From Paeniglutamicibacter cryotolerans (GTDB taxonomy: Bacteria > Actinomycetota > Actinomycetes > Actinomycetales > Micrococcaceae): 64,000 nucleotides of DNA. Shown here one piece after another: positions 16,249 to 25,057 of the stretch (positions within the stretch are counted from its first letter, which is position 1; every line of letters begins with the position of its first letter). The notes beneath the pieces were generated by a model. It did no database searches. It worked only from the letters and a program-made list of their open reading frames with translations, and was not told the origin of the DNA. The position numbers and the translations under genes are program-made. The DNA lies in the NCBI RefSeq assembly GCF_014190875.1, contig NZ_JACHVS010000001.1, positions 2,294,001-2,358,000 of the forward strand, given 5' to 3'.

Positions 16249-18012
16249 ATGGGGATCGAAGCTGTTCTAACGCTGTGCACGATTGGCGCCGTGCTCGTGA
16301 CACTCGCGGTATCGCGGGTGTCGGCAGACATCATCTTGATGGGGGCAGTCTTGGTGCTCTTGCTGACCGGGGTGTTGAAACCGGCCGAGGCTTTTATCGG
16401 ATTCGCGAATCCGGGGGTCATCACAGTAGCTGTACTTTATGTGGTTGCTGCGGGACTCAATGAAACCGGCGCTGTGCAATGGATAGCCCACAACCTGCTG
16501 GGCCGACCGAAATCGATCCGCGGAGCCTACACCCGACTGACCTTTCCCGTCGGCGGGCTCAGCGCCTTCCTGAATAACACCACTGTGGTGGCCATGATGA
16601 TGCCAGCCGTGCAGGACTGGGCAGCAAGGCTGCGTATCCCGGCATCGAAGCTGCTTATCCCTTTGAGCTACATGGCGATCCTAGGCGGCACTGCGACACT
16701 CATCGGCACCAGCACGAACCTGGTTGTCGACGGATTGCTCCAAAGCCAACGCAACGTGTCGATGTCCATCTTCGAAATCTCCGCCATCGGTGTTCCGCTA
16801 ATGATTGCAGGCGCATTGTTTTTGGTACTCTTCGGAAACAAGCTGCTGCCCAACCGGGCAGGCGCCCTGGAGCAACTGAAGTCGGCCCGTGAGTATGCCG
16901 TTGAATTTGTTGTCGATTCCAGCGGTCCGATCCCGGGCAAGAGCATCGCAACAGCGGGACTGCGCAACCTCACCCATGGATACCTCGCTGAAATCCAGCG
17001 CGAGGACCAGCTGATCACCGGCGTCGGACCCGACACTGTCCTGAACACAGGTGACAAACTGATGTTCATCGGGGACCCGCGCTGCGCCATCGAACTTCGC
17101 AAGACCCGAGGTCTGAGTCCGTCCGCAGGAGACGTTGGAAAGCTCGACGTGAACCACTACCAGCGCCGGCTTGTGGAGGTGGTAATTGGTCCGGACTTCG
17201 CCGGGCTCGGGAAGGCGATCAGGGAATCGCGGTTCCGCTCGCGCTACCAGGCCGTTGTCCTGTCCATATCACGTGGAGGTAATCGGCAGACCGGGAAGAT
17301 CGGAGACATCGAGCTGCGCGTCGGGGATGCGCTGCTGCTGGAAACCAGCACGGACTTCGTTGAGCAGTACCGGTTCCGCCGGGACTTCATGCTCGTCAGC
17401 CCCATCAACGACGAATCGCCAGCAAACTTCAGGAAGGCCCCGATGGCCATCGCAATACTGGCCGTCATGATCCTGTTGAACGCCCTGGGGCTGGTCGATG
17501 TCATCGTGGCTGCGTTGCTCGCTGCAGGGGCAATGCTTGCCACCGGCTGTCTTGCGGTTGGCAAGGTTCGGCGCTATATCGACATGCAGGTCATCATCGT
17601 CATAGCGGCCTCCTTTGCGCTGGGCACCGCCATGGAAAAAACGGGTGCCGCAAGTACCCTCGCGAGCAGTCTGCTGGGCATCGGCGGCGGTCACTGGTCG
17701 GCGCTCGCTGGCGTTTATGTCAGCACCATGCTGTGTACCGAGCTGCTGACCAACAACGCGGCCGCCGTGCTGATGTTCCCCATCGCGATGGGGGTCGCCG
17801 ACCAGTCGGGGGCGAACTTCATGCCGTTCGCCATCGTTGTCATGATCGCAGCATCGACCTCGTTCATTGTCCCGATCGGTTATCAAACCAACCTGATGGT
17901 GATGAGTCCCGGTGGTTACCGGTTCATGGACTTCGTGCGCATCGGCGTGCCGATGAGCATACTGACCGGGGCCATCTCGCTAGCGTTGATTCCGTTAATT
18001 TGGCCGCTATGA
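16249..18012 (+). CDS. SLC13-family permease with central TrkA-C domains (probable sulfate transporter)
   Basis: 587 residues. About ten to twelve membrane helices are split into two halves by a cytoplasmic region (~215-390) with two RCK/TrkA-C-like modules. Each half has a DASS-type substrate loop: NNTTVVAMMMP plus GTSTNLV in the first, and TNNAAAVLMFP plus GYQTNLMVMSPGGYRF in the second. SLC13 members with inserted TrkA-C modules include bacterial and algal sulfate transporters. The flanking sulfate-activation genes make sulfate the likely substrate. The stop codon abuts the stop of the convergent APS kinase gene (6-bp overlap). Dicarboxylate transport cannot be excluded from sequence alone. 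Confidence 0.8.
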   Translation: MGIEAVLTLCTIGAVLVTLAVSRVSADIILMGAVLVLLLTGVLKPAEAFIGFANPGVITVAVLYVVAAGLNETGAVQWIAHNLLGRPKSIRGAYTRLTFPVGGLSAFLNNTTVVAMMMPAVQDWAARLRIPASKLLIPLSYMAILGGTATLIGTSTNLVVDGLLQSQRNVSMSIFEISAIGVPLMIAGALFLVLFGNKLLPNRAGALEQLKSAREYAVEFVVDSSGPIPGKSIATAGLRNLTHGYLAEIQREDQLITGVGPDTVLNTGDKLMFIGDPRCAIELRKTRGLSPSAGDVGKLDVNHYQRRLVEVVIGPDFAGLGKAIRESRFRSRYQAVVLSISRGGNRQTGKIGDIELRVGDALLLETSTDFVEQYRFRRDFMLVSPINDESPANFRKAPMAIAILAVMILLNALGLVDVIVAALLAAGAMLATGCLAVGKVRRYIDMQVIIVIAASFALGTAMEKTGAASTLASSLLGIGGGHWSALAGVYVSTMLCTELLTNNAAAVLMFPIAMGVADQSGANFMPFAIVVMIAASTSFIVPIGYQTNLMVMSPGGYRFMDFVRIGVPMSILTGAISLALIPLIWPL

Positions 18013-19188
18013 ACCGGCCTGTTCTCCTGGATAGAGCCTGTCGATAATCAGGTCGACGGCTGTGGCTACCGGCACCAGCGTGGTATCGATGGTGAGGTCC
18101 GGTTCCAGCGGAGTCTCATAGGGGCTTGAAATGCCGGTGAAGTCTCCGATCAGCCCGGCCCGGGCCTTCGCGTAGAGGCCCTTGCGGTCCCGCTGCTCGC
18201 AGATTTCCAGTGGAGTGCTGACATGGACTAACAGGAACCCGCCGGCTTCCTCAGCCAGGGTCTTGAGTCGGGCCCGGGTCTCTTCGAACGGGGCGATTGG
18301 GGTGCAGATGGCAACACCACCGGCCTCGCTGACGCGTGCTGCGACCCACCCGATGCGTTCGACATTGGTTTCCCGGTCTTCCCTGCTGAATCCCAGGCCC
18401 TTTGAAAGGAACTGGCGGATGTCGTCCCCGTCCAGCAGGACGGCCCGATGCCGGTCCATCGTACGGATCCGGTCCAGCAGCTCCCGTCCCACCGTTGACT
18501 TTCCCGATCCGGAGAGACCACTGAGTAGGACAACCTTTCCCGCGTCGGCACGGTGGAGTGATTCCCCGTTCCGTGCGTCGAGGAGAACCTTGGCACGCAA
18601 CCGGGCCAGGGGGATGGCTGCGGGGATGTCGGGTGGAACCACCAGGATTCCCGGATTCACAGCGCCCACGAGCCGGGAACCGGCTTCCAGCTCCGCAAGG
18701 AGTCCGGCGAAGTCCGGATTTCTGAATTCGGCGCTGGTCGTGATCAGGACGAACTGAATGGACGACGCCACTGTATTGCGGAACGACCTGATGCGCTCGA
18801 GCAGGACGGGGGTCGGGGCGCCATCGAGGAGGACCACTGGGGTGCCGGGCACAGGGGAGGTAATGCGGTTGCCGCGGAAGGGACCATGCTCGGCGCGCGC
18901 CAACGCGGATACTCCGCCGGCCAGCAACCTCGACGACGAAATGGAGGAAGCAGATTCCGGTGCCAGCTGCGCCCGGGCCAGCGGTGTCCTATCACGATCT
19001 GCCAGCAGCACCCCCGGTGCGCCGGTGAGTTCGGGGTGAGCCGGTGCACTGATCAGCGTGCCGACCATGCCGATCGGGTAGCTGAGCTCGTCGTTGATGA
19101 GGCCGCCTAAAAGCAGTTCAAGGGCATCCAGATCGCCGTCGGGCAGTGTCACCACCGGTAAGTGAAGCGTTTCATCCAAATCGCGCAT
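18007..19188 (-). CDS. cysC: Adenylylsulfate kinase with N-terminal extension
   Basis: 393 residues. The C-terminal kinase domain (~217-393) has the P-loop GLSGSGKST (224-231), the APS-binding stretch LDGDDIRQFLSKGLGFSREDRE, and PFEETRARLK, all typical of CysC, which phosphorylates APS to PAPS. The first ~215 residues are an additional domain with weak resemblance to the PUA-like start of ATP sulfurylase. Classical CysC is about 200 residues, so this is a long form. ATG 19188 is chosen because a GGTAGGG box precedes it and upstream sequence in the frame looks non-coding. Transcribed away from cysQ, so a divergent promoter region (19189-19450) serves both. Confidence 0.85.
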   Translation of the reverse strand: MRDLDETLHLPVVTLPDGDLDALELLLGGLINDELSYPIGMVGTLISAPAHPELTGAPGVLLADRDRTPLARAQLAPESASSISSSRLLAGGVSALARAEHGPFRGNRITSPVPGTPVVLLDGAPTPVLLERIRSFRNTVASSIQFVLITTSAEFRNPDFAGLLAELEAGSRLVGAVNPGILVVPPDIPAAIPLARLRAKVLLDARNGESLHRADAGKVVLLSGLSGSGKSTVGRELLDRIRTMDRHRAVLLDGDDIRQFLSKGLGFSREDRETNVERIGWVAARVSEAGGVAICTPIAPFEETRARLKTLAEEAGGFLLVHVSTPLEICEQRDRKGLYAKARAGLIGDFTGISSPYETPLEPDLTIDTTLVPVATAVDLIIDRLYPGEQAGS

Positions 19189-19235
19189 GATCCCTACCTT
19201 TTCGGGAGACCGGTCCGGTTCGGACCATAAGCGGG

Positions 19236-19241
19236 AGTATA
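19236..19241 (-). promoter_or_regulatory. -10 box for cysC
   Basis: On the minus strand the hexamer is TATACT, 47 nt before the cysC start. It is close to the actinobacterial -10 consensus. No clear -35 is present. Confidence 0.4.
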
Positions 19242-19385
19242 ACCCGATGCGGACCCCGGGCCATAGGAAAGCAGGTAGTACCGCGGGTTGTCGAGTGGAG
19301 ACGGGAGAAAACACCTGTAGCCTGCGCTATTTGGGGGCGGTCATACCTCTATCATCTGGCTTCCGATCATGGGTACAGTGACAGC

Positions 19386-19414
19386 ACCACGTGCGGTGAG
19401 GGGAAACCACGTGG
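19386..19414. promoter_or_regulatory. Paired ACCACGTG sites upstream of cysQ
   Basis: ACCACGTG occurs at 19386-19393 and again at 19406-19413, exactly 20 bp (two helical turns) apart. Because CACGTG is itself palindromic, the pair is both a direct and an inverted repeat. It lies 37-65 bp before the cysQ start. A sulfur-responsive regulator could bind here. The alternative is an RNA hairpin in the leader. Confidence 0.35.
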
Positions 19415-19450
19415 AATGACCTTGCTGGGGCGGGGAAGGGACCTGGGGAA

Positions 19451-20203
19451 ATGAACGATGTGGAATGCGCCGTGGAACTGGCCGGCGGAGCGGGGGACGT
19501 CCTGAAAAGGGTACGTGCGCAGGCGTTGGAGCGCGGTATCGGCGGCAGGGAACTCAAGGACCTAGGAGACCGGGCGGCACAAGACCACTTGTCATCAGGG
19601 CTTGCCCGGCTGCGCCCGAATGACGCGGTGCTCTCCGAGGAAGCTGAAGACGACGGCGGCAGGGTCTCACACCAGCGGGTCTGGATCATCGACCCGTTGG
19701 ATGGGACCCGCGAGTATTCCGAGCATCGCGATGATTGGGCAGTTCATGTCGCGCTGTGGGAAGCTGGGCGGCTCAGCGCCGGGGCGGTGGCATTGCCCGG
19801 TCTTGGTACCGTGTTGGATAGCGGACCCCATGGCCAGGCTGCGGGGGCAGCGCCGGGAGAGCCGATCCGGATCGCCGTATCCCGGACCCGTGCGCCGGCC
19901 GTCGTCGAGCAGGTCGCCCGACGGCTCTGCGCCACGCTTGTGCCCATGGGGTCGGCAGGCTACAAGATTTGTGCGGTGATCCGTGGCGAGGTGGACGCCT
20001 ATATCCATGCAGGGGGCCAATACGAGTGGGACTCCGCTGCTCCGGTGGCAGTGGCCCGTGCCCGCGGCTTCCACACCAGCAGAATCGATGGAACCCCGCT
20101 GCTATATAACCGGCCAGATCCGTACCTGCCGGATCTGGTGGTCTGCGGACCACACCTTGCGCAACGGATCCTCGAAGCCATCGCAGAGGGTGACCTTCCA
20201 TGA
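19451..20203 (+). CDS. cysQ: 3'(2'),5'-bisphosphate nucleotidase CysQ
   Basis: 250 residues of the inositol-monophosphatase superfamily. Motifs are the metal-binding SEEAEDD (~65-71), the signature IDPLDGTREY (~80-89) and the C-terminal WDSAAPVAVARA. CysQ hydrolyses PAP to AMP and can act on PAPS, so it removes the by-product of sulfotransferases and PAPS reductase. Start ATG at 19451 has the purine-rich TGGGGAA upstream. It opens the cysQ-cysD-cysN run. Its presence with no reductase gene favours a role in recycling PAP from sulfotransfer. A plain inositol monophosphatase is less likely given the neighbours. Confidence 0.88.
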   Translation: MNDVECAVELAGGAGDVLKRVRAQALERGIGGRELKDLGDRAAQDHLSSGLARLRPNDAVLSEEAEDDGGRVSHQRVWIIDPLDGTREYSEHRDDWAVHVALWEAGRLSAGAVALPGLGTVLDSGPHGQAAGAAPGEPIRIAVSRTRAPAVVEQVARRLCATLVPMGSAGYKICAVIRGEVDAYIHAGGQYEWDSAAPVAVARARGFHTSRIDGTPLLYNRPDPYLPDLVVCGPHLAQRILEAIAEGDLP

Positions 20204-20258
20204 AGCACGAGCATGGCGGGCCGGGAAAAAACCTATTGGATCGGGAAGGAACTAGAAA

Positions 20259-21191
20259 ATGACAGTCACGCAGAATTCCCGCCGGGCAGCACTCAGATAC
20301 CGGCTTGACCAGCTCTCGGCCCTCGAAGCGGAATCAATCTTCATCATCCGCGAAGTCGTTGCCGAGCTCGAACACCCGGCAATGCTCTTTTCCGGGGGCA
20401 AAGACTCCGCCGTGATGCTCCACTTGGCGTCCAAGGCCTTTGCTCCAGCAGCGATTCCTTTTCCCATGGTCCACATCGATACCGGTCACAACTTCAAGGA
20501 AGTGCTCGAGTTCAGAAATGCCGAGGTAGCGCGGCGGGGAGTAAGGCTTGTAGTTGGATCCGTCCAGGAAGCCATCGATGCAGGTTCAGTGGCCCAAGAA
20601 AAGAACGGTTCGCGGAACCGTATCCAGACCCCGGTGCTCTTGGAAACCATTGAACGTCATCGCTTCAACGCGCTCATGGGTGGTGCGCGCCGAGACGAAG
20701 AGAAGGCCCGAGCCAAAGAACGGATCTTCTCGTTCAGAGACGAGTTCGGGCAGTGGGATCCAAAGAACCAGCGTCCGGAGCTATGGGGACTGTTCAACAC
20801 GCGGCTGAACCACGGCGAGAGTATCAGGGTCTTCCCGATCTCAAACTGGACCGAGCTGGACATCTGGAACTACATTGCTCGGGAAAAAATCGCCCTGCCA
20901 TCGATCTACTACGCCCACGAACGGGAGGTTTTCGAGCGCAACGGCATGCTTTTTGGGGTTCATGAGTTCTGCCAACCGCTGGACGGCGAAAGGGTTTCGG
21001 TCCAGACGGTGCGTTACCGCACTGTGGGTGATGCCAGCCTGACTGCAGCCGTCCGTTCCGAGGCCAGCACGGCCGAAGAAATCGCCAACGAGGTCGCTCA
21101 GACGCACGTTACCGAGCGCGGGGCAACACGCGGTGATGACCAAGTCAGCGAAGCGGCAATGGAAGACCGCAAGAAGGAAGGGTATTTCTAA
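20259..21191 (+). CDS. cysD: Sulfate adenylyltransferase subunit 2
   Basis: 310 residues, the usual CysD length. The PP-loop LFSGGKDSAVMLHLA (~46-60) binds ATP. MVHIDTGHNFKE and the GGARRDEEKARAKER segment are family signatures, and the C-terminus is the usual DRKKEGYF. With CysN it forms the GTP-driven ATP sulfurylase that makes APS from sulfate and ATP. Start ATG follows GGAAGGAAC. The stop is 2 bp from the cysN start, so the two are translationally linked. Confidence 0.95.
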   Translation: MTVTQNSRRAALRYRLDQLSALEAESIFIIREVVAELEHPAMLFSGGKDSAVMLHLASKAFAPAAIPFPMVHIDTGHNFKEVLEFRNAEVARRGVRLVVGSVQEAIDAGSVAQEKNGSRNRIQTPVLLETIERHRFNALMGGARRDEEKARAKERIFSFRDEFGQWDPKNQRPELWGLFNTRLNHGESIRVFPISNWTELDIWNYIAREKIALPSIYYAHEREVFERNGMLFGVHEFCQPLDGERVSVQTVRYRTVGDASLTAAVRSEASTAEEIANEVAQTHVTERGATRGDDQVSEAAMEDRKKEGYF

Positions 21192-21193
21192 CC

Positions 21194-22444
21194 ATGGACC
21201 TCTTACGCATTGCCACGGCGGGATCCGTAGATGACGGGAAGAGCACTCTCATTGGGCGGCTGCTCTTTGATTCGAAGGCGATCTTTACTGATCAACTGGA
21301 AGCAGTAGAGAAGACCAGCAGGGAACGCGGCTCGGAGTTCACCGATCTGGCACTGCTGACTGATGGGTTGCGAGCCGAGCGGGAGCAGGGCATCACCATC
21401 GATGTCGCCTACAGGTACTTCGCTACGCCCAAACGGAAGTTCATCGTCGCCGATACCCCCGGGCACATCCAATACACCAGGAACATGGTCACCGGGGCCT
21501 CGACCTCAGACCTCTCCATCGTGCTCGTGGATGCGCGGAAGGGCATGGTCGAACAGAGCCGACGACATACCTTCCTGGTCTCGCTGCTCGCGGTCTCGCA
21601 CCTGGTTGTTGCGGTAAACAAAATGGACCTGGTCGATTGGTCCGAGGAGGTGTATGACGAGATCCGACAGGAGTTCGTCGACTACGCCACCCGGCTGAAC
21701 ATCGCCGATATCACCGTCATCCCACTTTCGGCGCTCACCGGAGACAACGTGGTCAACCGGTCGCTGAACATGCCATGGTACGAGGGGCCTTCGTTGATGC
21801 ACCACCTGGAAAACGTCCAGGTGGCCAGCGACAGGAACATGGTCGATGTCCGCTTCCCGGTCCAATGCGTGATCAGGCCGCACAGCAACGAATTCCACGA
21901 CTACCGGGGATATGCCGGACAGGTTGCCAGCGGTGTCCTGAAAAAGGGGGATGAGGTCATTGTCCTGCCAAGCGGCCTGCCCTCGACGATCAAGGAGGTT
22001 TCGACGGCCGACGGACCGGTGGCCGAAGCATTCCCTCCGATGTCGGTGACCATCCGACTGGAGGATGACATCGACGTCTCCCGGGGAGACATGATCGTGC
22101 GCCCTAACAACCAGCCGATTGTGGCCCAGGACCTCGAGGCAATGGTTTGCTGGATGAGTGAGAAGCCGTTGCAGGCCGGTCAGAAGCTGGCGATCAAGCA
22201 CACGACGCAGTCGGCCCGGACCCTGGTCAAGGGGTTGCGGTACGCGCTGGACATCAACACGCTGCACCGTAATGAGACGGCCACGCAGCTGTGCCTGAAC
22301 GAAATCGGAAGGGTCACGCTGCGGACCACGAAACCGCTGTTGGCCGATGAATACCGGCGTAACCGCAGCACCGGAGGATTCATCCTGATCGATGAGGCAA
22401 CGAACAACACGGTGGCGGCAGGCATGATCCTCGAGGCCAGCTGA
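21194..22444 (+). CDS. cysN: Sulfate adenylyltransferase subunit 1 (GTPase)
   Basis: 416 residues. The translation-factor GTPase motifs are in order: G1 GSVDDGKST (~10-18), G2 region GITIDVAYRYF, G3 DTPGHIQYTRNMVTG, and G4 NKMD. Two EF-Tu-like beta-barrel domains follow. The length is that of a stand-alone CysN without the APS-kinase extension found in bifunctional CysNC proteins, consistent with cysC being encoded separately at 18007-19188. Last gene of the cassette, followed by a hairpin terminator. Confidence 0.95.
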   Translation: MDLLRIATAGSVDDGKSTLIGRLLFDSKAIFTDQLEAVEKTSRERGSEFTDLALLTDGLRAEREQGITIDVAYRYFATPKRKFIVADTPGHIQYTRNMVTGASTSDLSIVLVDARKGMVEQSRRHTFLVSLLAVSHLVVAVNKMDLVDWSEEVYDEIRQEFVDYATRLNIADITVIPLSALTGDNVVNRSLNMPWYEGPSLMHHLENVQVASDRNMVDVRFPVQCVIRPHSNEFHDYRGYAGQVASGVLKKGDEVIVLPSGLPSTIKEVSTADGPVAEAFPPMSVTIRLEDDIDVSRGDMIVRPNNQPIVAQDLEAMVCWMSEKPLQAGQKLAIKHTTQSARTLVKGLRYALDINTLHRNETATQLCLNEIGRVTLRTTKPLLADEYRRNRSTGGFILIDEATNNTVAAGMILEAS

Positions 22445-22468
22445 CGCGCCGCCCGGGCGATGTGCAAT

Positions 22469-22503
22469 GGGCCCCCGATTCTGGAGGAATCAGGGGCCTT
22501 TGG
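22469..22503. terminator. Hairpin between cysN and nhaA
   Basis: GGCCCCCGATTC and GAATCAGGGGCC pair across a short loop with one mismatch and are followed by TTT. The hairpin separates the convergent cysN and nhaA genes. Confidence 0.7.
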
Positions 22504-22515
22504 CCTCGGCCTGAA

Positions 22516-23844
22516 CTACTGGAATGTGTCGGGGATCCCGTCGCCATCGGCATCGATCTTGTCGCGTGCGGCTATCTCGCGGTAGCGCTTGTTGCGCGGG
22601 ATCAACCAGAGCGAACCAATCACCGCTGCCAGGACCGAGGCGAGCAGGATCGCCACCTTGGCGTGGTCGTAGTGGGGGGATTGGAGTCCAAAGGACAACT
22701 CGGACACCAGCAGCGAGACGGTGAAGCCGATGCCCGCCAGCAGCGTGACACCCAGCAGGTCGCCCCATTTCACATCCGGATCCAGGTTGGCCTTGGCGCT
22801 GCGGGTGACCAGCCAGGTGGAGGCCATGATGCCGATGGGCTTGCCCAGGAGCAGGCCCAACACGATGCCCCAGAGCACCGGATCCCCAAGGGCCGAGGCG
22901 ATTCCGGAGGCGCCCCCGATGGCCACCCCGGCGGCGAAGAACGCGAAAATCGGGACGCAGAGGCCACTGGAGAGCGGGCGGAAACGGTGTTCAAACGTCT
23001 CGGCCAGGCCCGGTTTATCCGGTGCGTCCTTGCGTGTCACGGGAACACAGAAGCCGAGCACGACGCCGGCAATGGTGGCGTGGATGCCCGAGCCGAAGAC
23101 CAATGCCCAGGCGATGAGGCCCAGCGGCAGCAGGATCAGCCACGGAGCCCAGCGCTTCGTCGCAAAGAACCGGGGCCACTTGTGGGCGAAGAATGCGTAG
23201 AGCGCGATCGGCACGATGGCCATCAGCAGGTACGGGGGGCGCAGCTCGTCGGTGAAGACGAAGGCGATGATGATGATGGCGATCAGGTCGTCAACCACTG
23301 CCAGGGTGAGCAGGAAGATGCGCAGCGGGGAGGGAAGGTTCGAACCGATGACGGCCAGGACGGCCACGGCAAAGGCGATGTCGGTGGCGGTGGGGATCGC
23401 CCAGCCGCGCAGCGTTTCGCCGCCCGAGCTGGCGTTGATGGCCACGAAGATCACCGCGGGAACCAGGACGCCGCCGAATGCGGCGGCGACGGGGACCACC
23501 GCACGCTTGAAGTCGCGCAGGTCGCCGGCGACGAATTCCTTCTTCAGTTCGAGCCCGACCAGGAAGAAGAACACCGCCAAAAGTCCGTCGGCCGCCCAGT
23601 GGCCCAGGGAGAGGTTCAGGTCGATACCGGCGATTTCGAAGCCGATGTGGAAGTCGCGCAGTGCGAAGTAGGCGCCGGATGCGGGGGAGTTAGCCCAGAC
23701 GATGGCCAGCAGGGCACCGACGATCAGGACCAGGCCGCCGACGGTTTCCTTGCGCAGGATTTCGCCGATGCGCAGGTTTTCGGCATAGCTGCCGCGTCCG
23801 AGGACGGTGCGCGGCTTGGGTGTGGGGGGTGGGGATTGGCTCAT
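22516..23844 (-). CDS. nhaA: Na+/H+ antiporter NhaA
   Basis: 442 residues with about twelve membrane helices. The conserved paired aspartates of helix V are in [10 protein letters not shown], and [16 protein letters not shown] sequence ([16 protein letters not shown]) marks helix IV. NhaA exchanges sodium for protons at the cytoplasmic membrane for pH and salt tolerance. The tail is unusual: after the last helix it ends in [15 protein letters not shown], which looks like a single thrombospondin-3-type calcium-binding loop. The start ATG has no good ribosome-binding site. Convergent with cysN. Confidence 0.95.
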   Translation of the reverse strand: MSQSPPPTPKPRTVLGRGSYAENLRIGEILRKETVGGLVLIVGALLAIVWANSPASGAYFALRDFHIGFEIAGIDLNLSLGHWAADGLLAVFFFLVGLELKKEFVAGDLRDFKRAVVPVAAAFGGVLVPAVIFVAINASSGGETLRGWAIPTATDIAFAVAVLAVIGSNLPSPLRIFLLTLAVVDDLIAIIIIAFVFTDELRPPYLLMAIVPIALYAFFAHKWPRFFATKRWAPWLILLPLGLIAWALVFGSGIHATIAGVVLGFCVPVTRKDAPDKPGLAETFEHRFRPLSSGLCVPIFAFFAAGVAIGGASGIASALGDPVLWGIVLGLLLGKPIGIMASTWLVTRSAKANLDPDVKWGDLLGVTLLAGIGFTVSLLVSELSFGLQSPHYDHAKVAILLASVLAAVIGSLWLIPRNKRYREIAARDKIDADGDGIPDTFQ

Positions 23845-23916
23845 GGAGTAGCACCGATTCTTTTTGGGTCCATTGAATTATCGCCGACCAGACTTCCCGG
23901 CACACCGTCGTCAATC

Positions 23917-24396
23917 CTAGCGCGTTTTGAACCGGATCCGTTCAAAAAGGATGAAGCATCCAGCTCCGGCTGCTGCTCCGAGGGTATTGGCTGCCACGTC
24001 GAGCAGGCTGGCGGTGCGCTGGTCCAGGAAGAGGAGCTGGGTCGATTCAATGGCGATCGAAGTGCCCAGCCCGATTAGCGTGGGGGCCCACCAGCAGCTG
24101 CGGGGGAGCATCACCGCAAGAATGAATCCGAACGGCAGGAACATCACCACATTGGAGAGCCACTCGACCAACGCATAGTCGAACCAGGCGGGAACGCCGT
24201 GGGAATGCAGCCAGGCCAGGGCCGCCGTGAGGAAGCGGCCGGAATTTCGGTCCACGGGGGTGGGCCAGAAGACGACGGCGGCCAGCGCCACGAGATAGGC
24301 GAGCAGGATCCCGGCTATCAGGCGGTGCCGGGGGTGCGGTGCGCTGAACACGGCTGCTCTTTTCGCGTGGCGGGGGGCCGGGGACCGATGGGTCAC
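23917..24396 (-). CDS. VanZ-like membrane protein
   Basis: About 159 residues with four hydrophobic segments and the VanZ signatures WLSNVVMFLPFGFIL and SIAIESTQLLFL (~105-117), ending in a helix (AANTLGAAAGAGCFILF). VanZ was first linked to teicoplanin resistance, but most family members have no proven role. The start is uncertain. GTG at 24396 lies 20 bp after the DUF2505 stop, and GTG at 24351 is an alternative. Neither has a strong ribosome site. Probably cotranscribed with the DUF2505 gene. Confidence 0.7.
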   Translation of the reverse strand: MTHRSPAPRHAKRAAVFSAPHPRHRLIAGILLAYLVALAAVVFWPTPVDRNSGRFLTAALAWLHSHGVPAWFDYALVEWLSNVVMFLPFGFILAVMLPRSCWWAPTLIGLGTSIAIESTQLLFLDQRTASLLDVAANTLGAAAGAGCFILFERIRFKTR

Positions 24397-24416
24397 CCGG
24401 CCCGCGAAGTGGTCGG

Positions 24417-24917
24417 TTAGGCGCTGCGGGTGTTCCAGACGGCAAGCTGGTCGGCCTGCAGCTTCAGCGCCTTGCTGATGAACGGCTCGGCTGCCGAGGC
24501 GATCTTGCCGCCCAGGAACGGGATGGAGGAGGTGACCTGTCCATCGAGGGTCAGGCGTGAACCAGCGTCCGTGGCATCGACGCGCTGTGTGGCGGCCACG
24601 TTGACGGGGATGCCGGCAACGGTGACGGCGACCTGGGCTGAGCGGGAACCATCGGTGCCCGGGGCGGACCAGGATTCCTTCTGCGTCACGTCGACCGTGG
24701 CGCCGACGAACTTGCGGGCCATCTCCGGGGCGCGGTCGGTGGGCACTGCCCGGACGGTACTCAGTTCGAAGGCCCCGGAGGTGTCGCCGGACAGGGTGAA
24801 CTCCTTCAGAGTGCCGCCGACGATGGCGGTGATGTGCTCGGCGAATCCGCGATCGGTCAAGGTCGCGAGGACCTCGGCGGGGGAGTAGGACAGGTCGGTG
24901 CTGGCATTCAGGGCCAC
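24417..24917 (-). CDS. DUF2505 family protein
   Basis: 166 residues matching the actinobacterial DUF2505 family (related to the START/Bet v1-like lipid-binding fold). The opening ASTDLSYSPAEVLATLTD, the central FVGATVDVTQKESW and the closing AAEPFISKALKLQADQLAVW are typical. No signal peptide or helix is present. Biochemical function is unknown. Start GTG 24917 is chosen because a GGAGGA box sits 7 nt upstream and the conserved domain begins right after it. Divergent from mfd. Confidence 0.8.
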   Translation of the reverse strand: MALNASTDLSYSPAEVLATLTDRGFAEHITAIVGGTLKEFTLSGDTSGAFELSTVRAVPTDRAPEMARKFVGATVDVTQKESWSAPGTDGSRSAQVAVTVAGIPVNVAATQRVDATDAGSRLTLDGQVTSSIPFLGGKIASAAEPFISKALKLQADQLAVWNTRSA

Positions 24918-24954
24918 GGGGATTTCCTCCACGGTTCGGGGGTGGTACCACTCC

Positions 24955-24978
24955 AGCGTACCGGTGCGACGGTACGCT
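24955..24978. promoter_or_regulatory. Inverted repeat with -10-like boxes on both strands
   Basis: AGCGTACC and GGTACGCT form a perfect 8-bp inverted repeat with an 8-nt spacer between the divergent DUF2505 and mfd genes. Each arm contains TACGCT when read outward, so it may supply a -10 box in both directions or bind a regulator. Confidence 0.35.
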
Positions 24979-25057
24979 AGAGGGAACCACGCCCCGGGGT
25001 CCGCCATGGATTCCGGGTGCTTGTGTTGTCCGCTGAACCTTCCGGAAGGAACCATCC

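Noticed and set aside
22462..24078. Long plus-strand frame opposite nhaA
   Set aside because: Low-complexity Asp/Gly/Gln/His-rich translation. The minus-strand NhaA reading is unambiguous.
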